A DNA stretch of 64,000 nucleotides from an uncultured Arachnia sp. (GTDB lineage: Bacteria > Actinomycetota > Actinomycetes > Propionibacteriales > Propionibacteriaceae): assembly GCA_947499145.1 (NCBI GenBank), contig CANMNB010000004.1:1-64000 (forward strand), given 5' to 3'. The position numbers and the translations under genes were made by a program. Shown one piece after another: positions 37,060 through 46,215 of this stretch (positions are counted from its first letter, which is position 1; each line of letters opens with the position of its first letter). The notes under the pieces were generated by a model, which saw only the letters and a list, made by a program, of their open reading frames with translations, was not told the DNA's origin and did not search any database.

Positions 37060-37479
37060 ATGCTGATTCCTCGTCGCGTCAAGTTCCGCAAGCAGCACCA
37101 CCCCAAGCGTGACGGCATGGCCAAGGGCGGCACCGAGCTGGCCTTCGGTGACTTCGGCATCCAGGCCCTGGAGTCGTCGTACCTCACCAACCGCCAGATC
37201 GAGGCTGCTCGTATCGCCATGACCCGCCACATCAAGCGTGGCGGCAAGGTGTGGATCAACGTCTACCCCGATCGTCCGCTCACCAAGAAGCCCGCCGAGA
37301 CCCGCATGGGTTCCGGCAAGGGCTCCCCCGAGTGGTGGGTCGCCAACATCAAGCCCGGCCGTGTCCTGTTCGAGCTCTCCGGTGTCTCGGAGGAAATCGC
37401 TCGCGAGGCCATGCGCCTGGCCATTCACAAGCTGCCCTTCAAGGCACGCTTCATCAAGCGCGAAGCAGGTGACAACTGA
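37060..37479 (+). CDS. rplP: 50S ribosomal protein L16
   Basis: 139 residues. [14 protein letters not shown] start, then [58 protein letters not shown], the conserved A-site finger region. Its stop overlaps the rpmC start by one base. Confidence 0.98.
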   Translation: MLIPRRVKFRKQHHPKRDGMAKGGTELAFGDFGIQALESSYLTNRQIEAARIAMTRHIKRGGKVWINVYPDRPLTKKPAETRMGSGKGSPEWWVANIKPGRVLFELSGVSEEIAREAMRLAIHKLPFKARFIKREAGDN

Positions 37480-37712
37480 TGCCCAAGTCCACGACTGCCA
37501 ACGATCTTCGTGGTCTGTCTCGTGAGCAGCTGAACGAGAAGGTCGTCGAGCTGAAGGAGGAGCTGTTCGGGCTCCGCTTCCAGGCCGCCACGGGACAACT
37601 CGAGTCCCACGGCCGGCTGCGTGAGGTTCGCAAGGACATCGCGCGCATCTACACCGTGCTGCAGGAGCGCAACCTCGGCATCGTCGACGAGCCGGATGTC
37701 CAGGAGAAGTGA
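37479..37712 (+). CDS. rpmC: 50S ribosomal protein L29
   Basis: 77 residues. [55 protein letters not shown] is a full L29 helical hairpin. Located near the tunnel exit. Confidence 0.97.
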   Translation: MPKSTTANDLRGLSREQLNEKVVELKEELFGLRFQAATGQLESHGRLREVRKDIARIYTVLQERNLGIVDEPDVQEK

Positions 37713-37714
37713 GT

Positions 37715-37999
37715 ATGAGCGAAGAGAACACCACCACCACTGAGGCCGATCGCGCACGTCGCAAGGTGCTCACCGGTGTCGTCGTCTCCGACAAGATGGA
37801 CAAGACCATCGTCGTCGAGGTCGAGGACCGCGTGAAGCACCCCCTCTACGGCAAGGTCATGACCAAGACCTCACGGGTCAAGGCCCACGACGAGACCAAC
37901 GACGCCGGCACCGGCGACCGGGTCCGCGTCATGGAGACCCGGCCGCTGTCGGCCACCAAGCGCTGGCGCCTCATCGAGGTCGTCGAGCGCGCCAAGTGA
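37715..37999 (+). CDS. rpsQ: 30S ribosomal protein S17
   Basis: 94 residues from ATG 37715, seven bases after GGAGA; an in-frame GTG at 37709 overlaps rpm[34 protein letters not shown] and an OB-fold end with [17 protein letters not shown]. Last gene of the S10 transcription unit; rplN does not follow until 43580. Confidence 0.97.
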   Translation: MSEENTTTTEADRARRKVLTGVVVSDKMDKTIVVEVEDRVKHPLYGKVMTKTSRVKAHDETNDAGTGDRVRVMETRPLSATKRWRLIEVVERAK

Positions 38000-38014
38000 G
38001 CCGCTGACACACCA

Positions 38015-38051
38015 CGAACCGGTCCGTTCCCTGGGGAGCGGGCCGGTTTCG
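38015..38051 (+). terminator. S10 operon terminator
   Basis: CGAACCGGTCCGTTCC pairs with GGAGCGGGCCGGTTTCG (G-U pairs allowed) behind rpsQ. It confirms that the S10 and spc blocks are separate transcripts. Confidence 0.8.
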
Positions 38052-38150
38052 TTATGCCCGCCGCACCTGCCGCGTCATCGCCGGTGGCGGCTCCTGGCAG
38101 CGGCGTTCGGCCTCGGCCCCAGGCAGTCGCTCGGCCGTCCGACCCCAGCT

Positions 38151-38210
38151 CCGAAAATCGATCAGTGATCGATCTTCCCCCGTCCGCTTCCGAGGATCGA
38201 TCGCTGACCC
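38151..38210 (+). repeat. Intergenic repeat copy C
   Basis: Best-preserved copy. 18-bp motif at 38151-38168 and again at 38190-38207 (39 bp apart). The core AAAATCGATCA-G-TGATCGATC is nearly palindromic. It is followed by CCCCCGCCTTTTGCCA, also partly shared with copies D and E. Confidence 0.9.
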
Positions 38211-38998
38211 CCGCCTTTTGCCACGGGAGACGGCGCCTGGTGCAGGTGCCACGACGCCGACCGCGGGCACGCCGGCCAGCTCTCGTAGTCGCCGAGGATG
38301 GTGGTCGCCCCCACCTCCGAGAATCGATCGGTGGTCGATTTTCCCCCGTCCGCTTCCGAGAACTGATCGCTGACCCCGACATGTTGCCAGTCGACGGCGA
38401 GGATGCGCTTCCCGCCCTGCCACGCGGCGACGTCGGCAGCGCTCAGGCGCGACGCTGCGGCAGGGCTGGCCCCCAAGGGGCCACCGGAGTAGCCGCGACG
38501 TGCCACCCCCGACATGCGACGGTGGACGTCGCCGGCGCCCGAGCCGCCGCTCCGGACCGTCGCCGAGTGGCCACCGACGACGTGGCGTCAGCCGGTGCTC
38601 GGGGGGACTTCCGACGACGACCCGCCCGCCGAGCGCGACGCCGCGACGCCCCGGTGCCGCGCGCCTCGGGGCGATGAGGGGTGCCACGCAGCCCGGACCA
38701 CCGACGTCGACGCGCCCGGGACGCGACCTGACAGCCCATCCTGAGAGGATTCTTAGGGATTTCTTAAGATCGAACATTCGGTCCGCCTGACTAGTAAGGC
38801 AGCATCGCCTGAATCCTGAGAAACCGGCTGCAGTCGGGCCTGATCCCCACGTCTGGTTTGACCAATCAACCAATCTTCGGGACGGTGGATAACCCGGCCC
38901 TTTGTGGTTCATCCTGCTCGGATTCGAGCCCAGCGCGGCCGGGTCGTTCGCGCAGCACCCCAGCGGGGTGCGCTGAGCGAGTCCACCGTTCCCGGTAC
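38211..38998. other. Gene-poor region between S10 terminator and proV
   Basis: Almost 1 kb with no ORF that looks like a protein; the open frames are arginine/proline-rich and unlike any family. It holds repeat copy D (38317-38376). From 38740 to 38910 the composition becomes less GC-rich (GATTCTTAGGGATTTCTTAAG, GGTTTGACCAATCAACCAAT), which probably marks the control region of the osmolyte operon. TTGACC at about 38852 is a possible -35, but no matching -10 at good spacing was found. Confidence 0.5.
38317..38376 (+). repeat. Intergenic repeat copy D
   Basis: 18-bp motif at 38317-38334 and 38356-38373, again 39 bp apart. Same orientation as copy C and 166 bp downstream of it. Confidence 0.88.
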
Positions 38999-39009
38999 CA
39001 AGGAGTGAT

Positions 39010-40251
39010 GTGAGCGCGATACAGGCCTCACACGTCTACAAGATCTTCGGCCGCCGCGCCGAGGCGGGCGTCGCACAACTCGAGTCTGGCGCAAGCCGCG
39101 ACGACCTGCGCAAGCACGGTCTCACCGCTGCCGTCATCGACGCCTCGTTCGAGGTGGAGCCCGGCGAGATCTTCGTCGTCATGGGCCTCTCCGGCTCAGG
39201 CAAGTCCACCCTCATCCGAATGGTCAACGGCCTCCTGCCGATGACCTCCGGCGAGATGGTGATCCACGGCAACGAGCTCAGCAAGCTCAGCAAGCCGGAC
39301 CTTCGCAAGGTCCGTCGCGAGAACGTCTCCATGGTGTTCCAGCACTTCGCGCTGCTCCCGCACCGCACCGTCGGCGAGAACGTCGCCTACGGCCTCAAGA
39401 TCCAGGGCCTCAACCGCGCTGATCGCGAGAAGAAGGCGGACGAGGCGCTCAAGATGGTCGACCTGGACGGATGGGGCGGCTACAAGCCGGGCGAGCTGTC
39501 CGGCGGCATGCAGCAGCGCGTCGGTCTGGCACGCGCCCTCGCCAGCGAGACTGACATCCTGCTGATGGACGAGGCTTTCTCCGCCCTCGACCCGCTGATC
39601 CGACGCGGCATGCAGGACCAGCTCATCGAGCTCCAGCGGAAGCTGGACAAGACCATCCTCTTCATCACCCATGACCTGAACGAGGCCATGCGGTTGGGCG
39701 ACCGCATCGCCATGATGCGCGACGGTCGGATCGAGCAGATCGGCACCGCCGAGGACATCCTCAACGATCCGGCGTCCAACTACGTCGCCCGCTTCGTCGC
39801 CGACGTCGACCGCACACGCGTGCTCACCGCCGGCAGCATCGCCGAACCGCCCTACGCCGTGCTCGGGAACGAGCAGGGCCCGCAGGCGGCGCACAAGCTG
39901 CTCCGCGAGCACCAGCCGTCGTGGCTGCTCGTGGTCGGTCGTGACCGGACCGCGAAGGGCTTCGTCTGGGAGGACGACGTCGCCCAGGCCGTCCGCACCG
40001 GCCAGCGCGAGCTCCCGTTCTCCGACGTCCACGAGATGCACACCGTGCACCAGGACACCCCGATCAACGAGCTCTTCGATCTGTCAGCCCAACACCGGGC
40101 GCCGCTCGTGGTCCTCGACGAGCATGAACGCGTCATCGGTGTCATCCCGCGCGTCACGCTGCTGGCAGCGGCCGGGCAGGCGGCCTCCAACGGCATCGAG
40201 GGTGACCCCGTGCTGGAAGAGCAGGCCGACGTGGAAGGAGAAGGCGCATGA
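39010..40251 (+). CDS. proV: Glycine betaine/proline ABC transporter, ATP-binding protein with CBS domains
   Basis: 413 residues from GTG 39010 behind AAGGAG. Walker A GLSGSGKST (59-67), signature LSGGMQQR, Walker B ILLMDEAFSALDP, H-loop FITHDLNEAM, and the family-specific N-terminal VYKIFGRRAEAG. From about 280 to 400 there are paired CBS motifs (VVGRDRTAKGFVWEDD; VVLDEHERVIGVIPRVTLL), which in this OpuA/ProV family sense ionic strength or nucleotides. Energises uptake of a compatible solute. Overlaps proW by 4 bp (ATGA). Confidence 0.95.
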   Translation: MSAIQASHVYKIFGRRAEAGVAQLESGASRDDLRKHGLTAAVIDASFEVEPGEIFVVMGLSGSGKSTLIRMVNGLLPMTSGEMVIHGNELSKLSKPDLRKVRRENVSMVFQHFALLPHRTVGENVAYGLKIQGLNRADREKKADEALKMVDLDGWGGYKPGELSGGMQQRVGLARALASETDILLMDEAFSALDPLIRRGMQDQLIELQRKLDKTILFITHDLNEAMRLGDRIAMMRDGRIEQIGTAEDILNDPASNYVARFVADVDRTRVLTAGSIAEPPYAVLGNEQGPQAAHKLLREHQPSWLLVVGRDRTAKGFVWEDDVAQAVRTGQRELPFSDVHEMHTVHQDTPINELFDLSAQHRAPLVVLDEHERVIGVIPRVTLLAAAGQAASNGIEGDPVLEEQADVEGEGA

Positions 40252-41168
40252 CACTCTTCGAGACCGGCCTCGTGCCGCGCATCCCGATCGGCCAGTGGAT
40301 CGACTCCGGCATCGACTGGATCACCGACAACCTCGACGCCCTCCTCGACGCCATCAGCGACGGCGGCACCGCCATCACCGAGGGCCTCACGTGGCTCCTC
40401 CTGCTCCCGCACCCGCTGATCATGGTGGCCCTCTTCGGCCTCCTCAGCTGGCTCGTGCGGTCGTGGAAGCTGGCCGTCGGCGTCGTGCTGTCCTTCCTGC
40501 TCATCATCTCGATGAACCAGTGGGAGCAGGCGATGCAGACACTGGCGCTCGTCCTGATAGCGACGCTCACAGCGGTGATCATCGCCGTGCCCCTGGGTAT
40601 CTGGGCGGCCAAGAGCGACACGGTCAGCGCCATCCTGAGGCCCATCCTCGACCTGATGCAGACCATGCCGGCGTTCGTCTACCTGATCCCGGCCGTGACG
40701 TTCTTCTCCATCGGCGTCGTCCCCGGGCTGTTCTCGACCATCATCTTCGCCCTGCCGCCGGGCGTCCGGCTCACGGAACTCGGCATCCGGCAGGTCGACT
40801 CCGAGACTGTGGAGGCCGGCAAGAGCTTCGGCGCCACGGACTGGGAGATCCTCACCGGTATCCAGCTGCCGCTGGCAGTCCGCAGCATTATGGCCGGCGT
40901 CAACCAGGTCATCATGCTCGCCCTGTCCATGGCGGTCATCGCCGGCATGGTCGGCGCCGACGGCCTCGGCAAGGAGGTCGTCTCCGCGCTGGCCACCATC
41001 AACATCGCCAAGGGTGCTGAGGCAGGTCTGGCGATCGTGTTCCTCGCGATCTTCCTGGACCGCTTCACCTCCGCCCTTGGCGCCCCCGCAGACCATCGCT
41101 CATCGCTGCTGGCGCTCTGGAAGAAGAAGCGCGCAGCAAGGAGCACCCACGTAGCCACCGCTGCGTGA
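40248..41168 (+). CDS. proW: Glycine betaine/proline ABC transporter, permease
   Basis: 306 residues. Multi-spanning ProW/OpuAB-type permease; EAA loop segment VEAGKSFGATDWEILTGIQLPLAVRSIMAGVNQVIMLALS matches. The N-terminus (IPIGQWIDSGIDWITDN) is the usual amphipathic lead. Coupled to proV and followed 19 bp later by its binding protein. Confidence 0.94.
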   Translation: MTLFETGLVPRIPIGQWIDSGIDWITDNLDALLDAISDGGTAITEGLTWLLLLPHPLIMVALFGLLSWLVRSWKLAVGVVLSFLLIISMNQWEQAMQTLALVLIATLTAVIIAVPLGIWAAKSDTVSAILRPILDLMQTMPAFVYLIPAVTFFSIGVVPGLFSTIIFALPPGVRLTELGIRQVDSETVEAGKSFGATDWEILTGIQLPLAVRSIMAGVNQVIMLALSMAVIAGMVGADGLGKEVVSALATINIAKGAEAGLAIVFLAIFLDRFTSALGAPADHRSSLLALWKKKRAARSTHVATAA

Positions 41169-41187
41169 CCCACCAGAAAGGAACCAC

Positions 41188-42099
41188 ATGTTCACCACTG
41201 GAATCCGCAAGTTCGGCATCGCCGCTCTCGGCGTGACCATGACCGCAGCGCTCGCCGCCTGTGGCACCGACGAGCCCACCGCCACCGAGGCGACCGGCGA
41301 CGCCGGCACCGAGGACAAGGGCACCATCACCCTGGGCTTCATCCCGTCCTGGACCGACGGCCGCTCCACCGCCTACCTGCTCGAGAACAAGCTCGAGGAG
41401 ATGGGCTACACCGTCGAGATGGAGGAGCTCAGCGAGCCCGGCCCGCTGTACGCCGGCCTGGCTCAGGGCGACGTCGACATGTACCCGTCCGCGTGGCCCG
41501 AGGTCACCCACGCCTCCTACATGGAGGAGTACTCCGACAACATCGAGGACCTCGGGTCCTACTACGACAACGCCAAGCTGACGTGGGCGGTGCCCGAGTA
41601 CAGCGAGATCACCTCCATCGCTGACATCCCGGACTACGCCGACGAGCTCGAGAACCGCATCATCGGCATCGAGCCCGGCGCCGGCCTGACCAAGGCGTCG
41701 CAGGAGCAGGTCATCCCGCAGTACGGCCTGGACGACTGGGAGCTGGTCACGTCGTCGACCACCGCCATGCTCGCCGAGCTGAGCAAGGCCGTCGACAACG
41801 AGGAGGAGATCGTCGTGACGCTGTGGCGCCCGTTCTGGGCCAACAGCGAGTTCGGCATGCGCGACCTGGAGGATCCCGAGGGCGCACTCGGCGAGTCCGA
41901 GGGCCTGCACTTCCTCGCGCGCTCCGGCTTCTCCGATGACCACCCGGAGGCCGCTGAGTGGATCAGCGAGCTCCAGCTGAACGACGAGCAGTACGGGTCC
42001 CTCGAGGACACCGTCGTCAACCAGTTCGAGGAGGGCCAGGAAGCCGAGGCCGTCGAGGCTTGGCTCGAGGACAACGCGGACGCGCTGCCCGAGGCCTGA
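41188..42099 (+). CDS. proX: Glycine betaine/proline-type substrate-binding lipoprotein
   Basis: 303 residues, ATG behind AAAGGAA. Lipobox LAACG near residue 23. OpuAC-type fold with candidate aromatic-cage Trp residues in IPSWTD, SAWPE and TLWRPFW, suited to binding a quaternary amine. Third gene of the proVWX set. A terminator hairpin follows and then a paralogue. Confidence 0.93.
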   Translation: MFTTGIRKFGIAALGVTMTAALAACGTDEPTATEATGDAGTEDKGTITLGFIPSWTDGRSTAYLLENKLEEMGYTVEMEELSEPGPLYAGLAQGDVDMYPSAWPEVTHASYMEEYSDNIEDLGSYYDNAKLTWAVPEYSEITSIADIPDYADELENRIIGIEPGAGLTKASQEQVIPQYGLDDWELVTSSTTAMLAELSKAVDNEEEIVVTLWRPFWANSEFGMRDLEDPEGALGESEGLHFLARSGFSDDHPEAAEWISELQLNDEQYGSLEDTVVNQFEEGQEAEAVEAWLEDNADALPEA

Positions 42100-42111
42100 T
42101 CCCACCCGCGG

Positions 42112-42143
42112 GGGAGGGGCGCACCACGCGCCCCTCTCCCGTT
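42112..42143 (+). terminator. Terminator between the two osmolyte-binding protein genes
   Basis: GGGAGGGGCGC pairs with GCGCCCCTCTCCC around CACCAC (one bulge), followed by GTTTCGTTT. Confidence 0.75.
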
Positions 42144-42214
42144 TCGTTTGCCCCGACCACGACACGACACGCGCGGCAACCGTCGCGTGACGCAACCGGA
42201 AGGACACCCCCACC

Positions 42215-43090
42215 ATGCCCACCAACGCAACCCGCAGGATCGGCGGAGCGCTGCTGGCAGGAACGATGACGCTGGGACTCGCCGCATGCGGCGGCGACGA
42301 CGGCGGCGACAAGGAGATCTCGATCGGCTACATCCCGCCGTGGTCCGACACCCGGGTCGCGGCAGCCCTCATGACCTACAAGGCCGAGGAGCTCGGCTAC
42401 GAGGTCGAGTGGGAGGACGTCGGCGAGCCGCCGCTGCTGTTCGCCGGTGTTGCCGAGGGCGACATCGACATCTACGCGTCCGCTTGGGCGGAACGCAACC
42501 ACGCCGCCTTCATGGCGGAGTACGGTGACCAGCTCGAGGACCTCGGCCCGTACTACGAGGGCGCCGGGAACTTCCTGGCCGTCCCCGAGTACAGCGAGAT
42601 CACCTCGATCGAGGAGATCCCGGAGTACTCCGAGGAGCTGGACGGCCGCATCATCGGGATCGAGGCCGGTGCTGGTCTGACGAAGCAGGTGACGGAGGAC
42701 GTGCTCCCCGCCTACGGGCTGGACGAGTCGATGGAATTCGTGACGTCGTCGACGACGGCGATGCTCGCCGAGCTGAAGGGCGCCATCGACGCACAGGAGG
42801 AGGTCGTCGTGACCCTCTGGGCGCCCTATTGGGCGGCGACGGAGTTCAACGTCCGTCCGCTGGAGGACCCGAAGGACGCCTTCGGCGCGACGGAGGGCAT
42901 GCACTACGTCGCGACGGCGGGCTTCTCCGAGGAGCACCCGGAGATCGCCGAGTGGGTCGAGGGCTTCCTCGTGAACGAGGAGGAGTTCGCGACGCTCGAG
43001 AACATGATCCTCAACGAGTACGACGAGGGCGAGGAGCTTGAGGCCGTCGAGGACTGGCTGGAGGACAACCCGGACGTCTTCGAGGAGTGA
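42215..43090 (+). CDS. Second glycine betaine/proline-type substrate-binding lipoprotein
   Basis: 291 residues; lipobox LAACG. Clear paralogue of the preceding gene, sharing PEYSEITSI, RIIGIE-GAGLTK, LVTSSTTAMLAEL-type blocks and candidate cage Trp residues in IPPWSD, SAWAE and TLWAPYW. It differs where the first copy has LTWAVPEY (here NFLAVPEY), so ligand preference may differ. No dedicated ATPase or permease; it probably feeds the same ProVW channel. It lies behind a terminator, so it is either expressed at a lower level by read-through or from an unseen promoter. Confidence 0.92.
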   Translation: MPTNATRRIGGALLAGTMTLGLAACGGDDGGDKEISIGYIPPWSDTRVAAALMTYKAEELGYEVEWEDVGEPPLLFAGVAEGDIDIYASAWAERNHAAFMAEYGDQLEDLGPYYEGAGNFLAVPEYSEITSIEEIPEYSEELDGRIIGIEAGAGLTKQVTEDVLPAYGLDESMEFVTSSTTAMLAELKGAIDAQEEVVVTLWAPYWAATEFNVRPLEDPKDAFGATEGMHYVATAGFSEEHPEIAEWVEGFLVNEEEFATLENMILNEYDEGEELEAVEDWLEDNPDVFEE

Positions 43091-43098
43091 CGCGAACA

Positions 43099-43129
43099 CG
43101 CCGGTCCTGTCCCCCGGGCAGGGCCGGCG
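43099..43129 (+). terminator. Terminator after the osmolyte transport genes
   Basis: CGCCGGTCCTG and CAGGGCCGGCG form an 11-bp stem with one G-U pair; ATTTG follows. Confidence 0.75.
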
Positions 43130-43146
43130 CATTTGTCCCCGCTCCC

Positions 43147-43213
43147 CGAGTAGGGCCGTAGGCCCGTGTCGAGGGGTCTGTCGCCTCGACACGCCGCCTG
43201 CGGCGGCTACTCG
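43147..43213. repeat. Palindromic CGAGTAG...CTACTCG repeat element
   Basis: The left arm (CGAGTAGGGCCG, AGGCCCGTGTCGAGG) and right arm (CCTCGACACGCCGCCTG, CGGCGGCTACTCG) are imperfectly complementary over almost 30 bp. It resembles the dispersed CGAGTAG/GTGTCGAG palindromes found between genes in many actinobacterial genomes. Confidence 0.7.
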
Positions 43214-43332
43214 GCGAATGTGGTGCGGCGGGCGGCTACTCGGCGAATGTGGTGCGGCGGGGCGGCTACTCGGCGAATGTGGTGCGGCGGGGCGGCTACT
43301 CAGCGAACGTGGTGTGGCGGATACTCGGCGAG
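43204..43332 (+). repeat. Tandem repeat, about 30 bp x 4
   Basis: Units start at 43204, 43233, 43263 and 43293 with consensus CGGCTACTCGGCGAATGTGG then TGCGGCGGGG; a fifth, partial unit ends near 43332. The middle units are virtually identical; the fourth has four substitutions. The unit begins with the end of the palindromic repeat arm, so it probably arose from it. The 489-base gap before rplN holds this array, the palindrome, a terminator and the rplN promoter. Confidence 0.9.
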
Positions 43333-43402
43333 CGCCGAGCGCCGAGCGCCGGGGGCCGGGGGCTGCGGGCCCCGTGATTTCGCGGGACTGCGGGTGCTGA
43401 TG

Positions 43403-43408
43403 TACGCT
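43403..43408 (+). promoter_or_regulatory. Candidate rplN -10
   Basis: TACGCT, with TTCGCG 18 bp upstream as a weak -35. It would give a 5' leader of about 165 nt before rplN. Confidence 0.4.
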
Positions 43409-43579
43409 TGTCAAGTTGCCTTGGGTCTGTGCCCTCTGCCTCGGCAGGTGGGGACCTTTCCCGGGCCAACGAAACCCCGTGTCTTCCAAGATGCAGGGCG
43501 CCTCCTGGCAAAATCCAGGGGGTTCATCACAAGTCCCGAACGGGCCCCACGAGGGAACCAGTCGGTACAAGGAGAACAC

Positions 43580-43948
43580 ATGATCCAGCAGGAGTCGCGA
43601 CTGAAGGTCGCCGACAACACTGGTGCCAAGGAGATCTTGTGCATCCGCGTTCTCGGTGGCTCGAAGCGTCGTTACGCCTACCTCGGTGACACCATCGTCG
43701 CCACGGTCAAGGACGCCATTCCGGGCGGAAACGTCAAGAAGGGCGACGTCGTCAAGGCCGTCGTAGTGCGTACCAAGAAGGAGCGTCGGCGCGCCGACGG
43801 TTCCTACATCAAGTTCGACGAGAACGCAGCCGTCATCCTCAAGCCCGACGGCGAGCCCCGCGGTACCCGAATCTTCGGCCCGGTGGCCCGTGAGCTGCGC
43901 GAGCGCAAGTTCATGCGCATCATCTCACTCGCCCCGGAGGTGATCTGA
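43580..43948 (+). CDS. rplN: 50S ribosomal protein L14
   Basis: 122 residues from ATG 43580 behind AAGGAG; the upstream open frame is the repeat array. [33 protein letters not shown] and [33 protein letters not shown]. First gene of the spc block. Confidence 0.98.
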   Translation: MIQQESRLKVADNTGAKEILCIRVLGGSKRRYAYLGDTIVATVKDAIPGGNVKKGDVVKAVVVRTKKERRRADGSYIKFDENAAVILKPDGEPRGTRIFGPVARELRERKFMRIISLAPEVI

Positions 43949-43949
43949 C

Positions 43950-44321
43950 ATGAATTCACTGCACGTCAAGAAGGGTGACCGCGTCAAGGTCATCGCAGGC
44001 AAGGACAAGGGCGTCGTCGGCGACATCATCGCCGTCTACCCCGAGCAGGAGAAGGTGACGGTCGAGGGCGTCAACATCGTCAAGCGCCACCGCCGCGAGT
44101 CCCAGGGCGCCGGCGGGCGTCGCATCGAGGGCGGCATCATCTCCAGCGAGGCTCCGATCCACGTGTCGAACGTCCAGCTCGTCACCAAGGTCGACGGCCA
44201 GGAGGTCCCGACGCGCGTCGGTTACGAGCGCGTCGAGGTGACCAAGAAGCGCGCCGACGGCACCGAGTACAAGGCGTTCCGCAGCCAGCGCGTCGCCCGC
44301 AAGACCGGGAAGGAGATCTGA
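43950..44321 (+). CDS. rplX: 50S ribosomal protein L24
   Basis: 123 residues. KOW motif in [39 protein letters not shown]. Assembly initiator of the large subunit. Overlaps the rplE start by one base; one base after the rplN stop. Confidence 0.97.
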   Translation: MNSLHVKKGDRVKVIAGKDKGVVGDIIAVYPEQEKVTVEGVNIVKRHRRESQGAGGRRIEGGIISSEAPIHVSNVQLVTKVDGQEVPTRVGYERVEVTKKRADGTEYKAFRSQRVARKTGKEI

Positions 44322-44953
44322 TGAGCGCCGAGACCATCGAGACGCGGCAGATCCCGCGACTCAAGCAGAAGTACCGCGAGGACATCGTCCCCGCACTCCA
44401 GAGCGAGTTCGACTACGCCAACGTCCACCAGATCCCCAACCTGGTGAAGGTCGTCGTGAACATGGGCGTCGGCGAGGCCGCGCGCGACTCGAAGATCATC
44501 GAGGGCGCCATCAAGGACCTCACCGCCATCACCGGCCAGAAGCCGTCGGTGACCAAGGCCCGCAAGTCCATCGCCCAGTTCAAGCTGCGTGAGGGCCAGC
44601 CCATCGGCTGCCACGTCACGCTGCGCGGCGACCGGATGTGGGAGTTCGCCGACCGGCTGCTCACGCTGGCCCTGCCCCGTATCCGCGACTTCCGTGGCCT
44701 CAACGGCCGCCAGTTCGACGGCAACGGCAACTACACCTTCGGTCTCAACGAGCAGGTCATGTTCCTCGAGATCGACCAGGACAAGATCGACCGTGTGCGT
44801 GGCATGGACATCACCTTCGTGACCTCGGCTGACAACGACGAGGAGGGCCGCGCGCTGCTGAAGCACCTCGGCTTCCCGTTCAAGGCGGTCGACGACCCGA
44901 AGAAGCAGAAGTCGAAGCGCGGCCCGGCCTACTACGCCAAGAAGAAGAAGTGA
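44321..44953 (+). CDS. rplE: 50S ribosomal protein L5
   Basis: 210 residues, with an N-terminal extension of about 20 residues ([15 protein letters not shown]) over the E. coli protein. [56 protein letters not shown] and [26 protein letters not shown]. Binds 5S rRNA. Confidence 0.98.
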   Translation: MSAETIETRQIPRLKQKYREDIVPALQSEFDYANVHQIPNLVKVVVNMGVGEAARDSKIIEGAIKDLTAITGQKPSVTKARKSIAQFKLREGQPIGCHVTLRGDRMWEFADRLLTLALPRIRDFRGLNGRQFDGNGNYTFGLNEQVMFLEIDQDKIDRVRGMDITFVTSADNDEEGRALLKHLGFPFKAVDDPKKQKSKRGPAYYAKKKK

Positions 44954-44961
44954 GCTGACAG

Positions 44962-45147
44962 ATGGCAAAGACAGCACTGAAGGTCAAGCAGGCTCGCAAG
45001 CCGAAGTTCGGGGTGCAGGCGTACTCCCGCTGCAAGCGTTGTGGCCGACCCCGCTCCGTGTACCGCAAGTTCGGCCTGTGCCGCATCTGCCTCCGCGAGC
45101 TGGCGCACGCCGGCGAGCTGCCCGGTGTGACCAAGTCGTCCTGGTGA
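44962..45147 (+). CDS. rpsZ: 30S ribosomal protein S14, zinc-binding type (type Z)
   Basis: 61 residues, with both CxxC pairs (CKRC and CRIC) flanking [12 protein letters not shown], so this is the short zinc-binding form. A longer zinc-independent paralogue may exist elsewhere; none is in the window. Confidence 0.97.
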   Translation: MAKTALKVKQARKPKFGVQAYSRCKRCGRPRSVYRKFGLCRICLRELAHAGELPGVTKSSW

Positions 45148-45235
45148 CCCGCGGATACCAACCCACTAGCAACATGACCCGTGCCAGGTCCGGAGCAGAA
45201 ACCGGAAACCGGCTCGAGAAAGAGGCTCAACAGCC

Positions 45236-45640
45236 ATGACAATGACTGATCCGATCGCAGACATGCTGACGCGTCTGCGCAACGCCAATCAGGCGTACCA
45301 GGAGTCGACGAGCATGCCCTCGTCGAAGATCAAGGTCGGTATCGCGGAGATCCTGAAGGCCGAGGGTTACATCTCGAACTTCGAGGTCAGCGACATCGAG
45401 GGACATCCCGGCAAGGTGCTCACCGTCACCCTCAAGTACGGCGACTCCCGTGAGCGTTCGCTCGCCGGGCTCCGCCGCATCAGCAAGCCGGGTCTGCGCG
45501 TGTACGCGAAGGCCAACAGCCTGCCCAAGGTGCTCGGTGGCCTCGGTGTCGCCATCATCTCGACCTCCCACGGCCTGCTCACTGACAAGCAGGCCAACGC
45601 CAAGTCCGTCGGCGGCGAAGTGCTCGCCTACGTCTGGTGA
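45236..45640 (+). CDS. rpsH: 30S ribosomal protein S8
   Basis: 134 residues ([20 protein letters not shown]). The C-terminal [27 protein letters not shown] is typical. Start codon ATG 45236; a second ATG lies two codons later. Its E. coli counterpart represses the spc operon. Confidence 0.98.
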   Translation: MTMTDPIADMLTRLRNANQAYQESTSMPSSKIKVGIAEILKAEGYISNFEVSDIEGHPGKVLTVTLKYGDSRERSLAGLRRISKPGLRVYAKANSLPKVLGGLGVAIISTSHGLLTDKQANAKSVGGEVLAYVW

Positions 45641-45672
45641 CCGGACGTAGAGAGCAGAAGGAGAGTAAGTAG

Positions 45673-46215
45673 ATGTCACGAATTGGCAAGCTCCCGATCA
45701 CCGTCCCGACCGGCGTCGACGTGAAGCTCGATGGCCGCAAGGTCGACGTCAAGGGCCCCAAGGGCGCCCTGTCGCTGACCGTCGCCGAGCCGATCACCGT
45801 CGCCCGCAATGACGACGGCCAGATCGAGGTGTCCCGTCCCAACGACGAGCGCGAGTCCCGCTCGCTGCACGGCCTGACCCGCACCCTGGTGTCCAACATG
45901 GTCACCGGTGTCACCGAGGGCTACGAGAAGAAGCTCGAGATCGTGGGCGTCGGCTACCGCGTGGTGGCCAAGTCCCCGACGCAGCTCGAGTTCGCACTCG
46001 GCTTCTCCCACCCGGTGGTGGTGAACGCTCCCGAGGGGATCTCGTTCACCGTCGAGAGCCCGACCCGCCTGACGGTGTCGGGGATCGACAAGCAGCTCGT
46101 GGGGGAGACCGCGGCCAACATCCGCAAGATCCGCAAGCCCGAGCCGTACAAGGGCAAGGGCGTCCGCTACGCGGGCGAGCACGTCCGCCGCAAGGCCGGA
46201 AAGGCTGGTAAGTAA
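45673..46215 (+). CDS. rplF: 50S ribosomal protein L6
   Basis: 180 residues. [24 protein letters not shown] and the C-terminal [32 protein letters not shown]. Its stop overlaps the rplR start by one base. Confidence 0.98.
   Translation: MSRIGKLPITVPTGVDVKLDGRKVDVKGPKGALSLTVAEPITVARNDDGQIEVSRPNDERESRSLHGLTRTLVSNMVTGVTEGYEKKLEIVGVGYRVVAKSPTQLEFALGFSHPVVVNAPEGISFTVESPTRLTVSGIDKQLVGETAANIRKIRKPEPYKGKGVRYAGEHVRRKAGKAGK

Noticed and set aside
38740-38910. AGGATTC...GAATCCT inverted segments before proV as a riboswitch or terminator
   Set aside because: The arms are short (7 bp) and about 50 bp apart with no supporting structure; only a general control-region label is justified.
38052-38912. Open frames on both strands in the gene-poor interval before proV
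   Set aside because: Arg/Pro/Ala-rich translations that run straight through the intergenic repeats; no recognisable domain and no RBS.
43204-43332. Tandem 30-bp units considered as CRISPR or as a coding repeat
   Set aside because: Units abut directly with no spacers, and the open frame through them has no start signal and continues into rplN upstream sequence.
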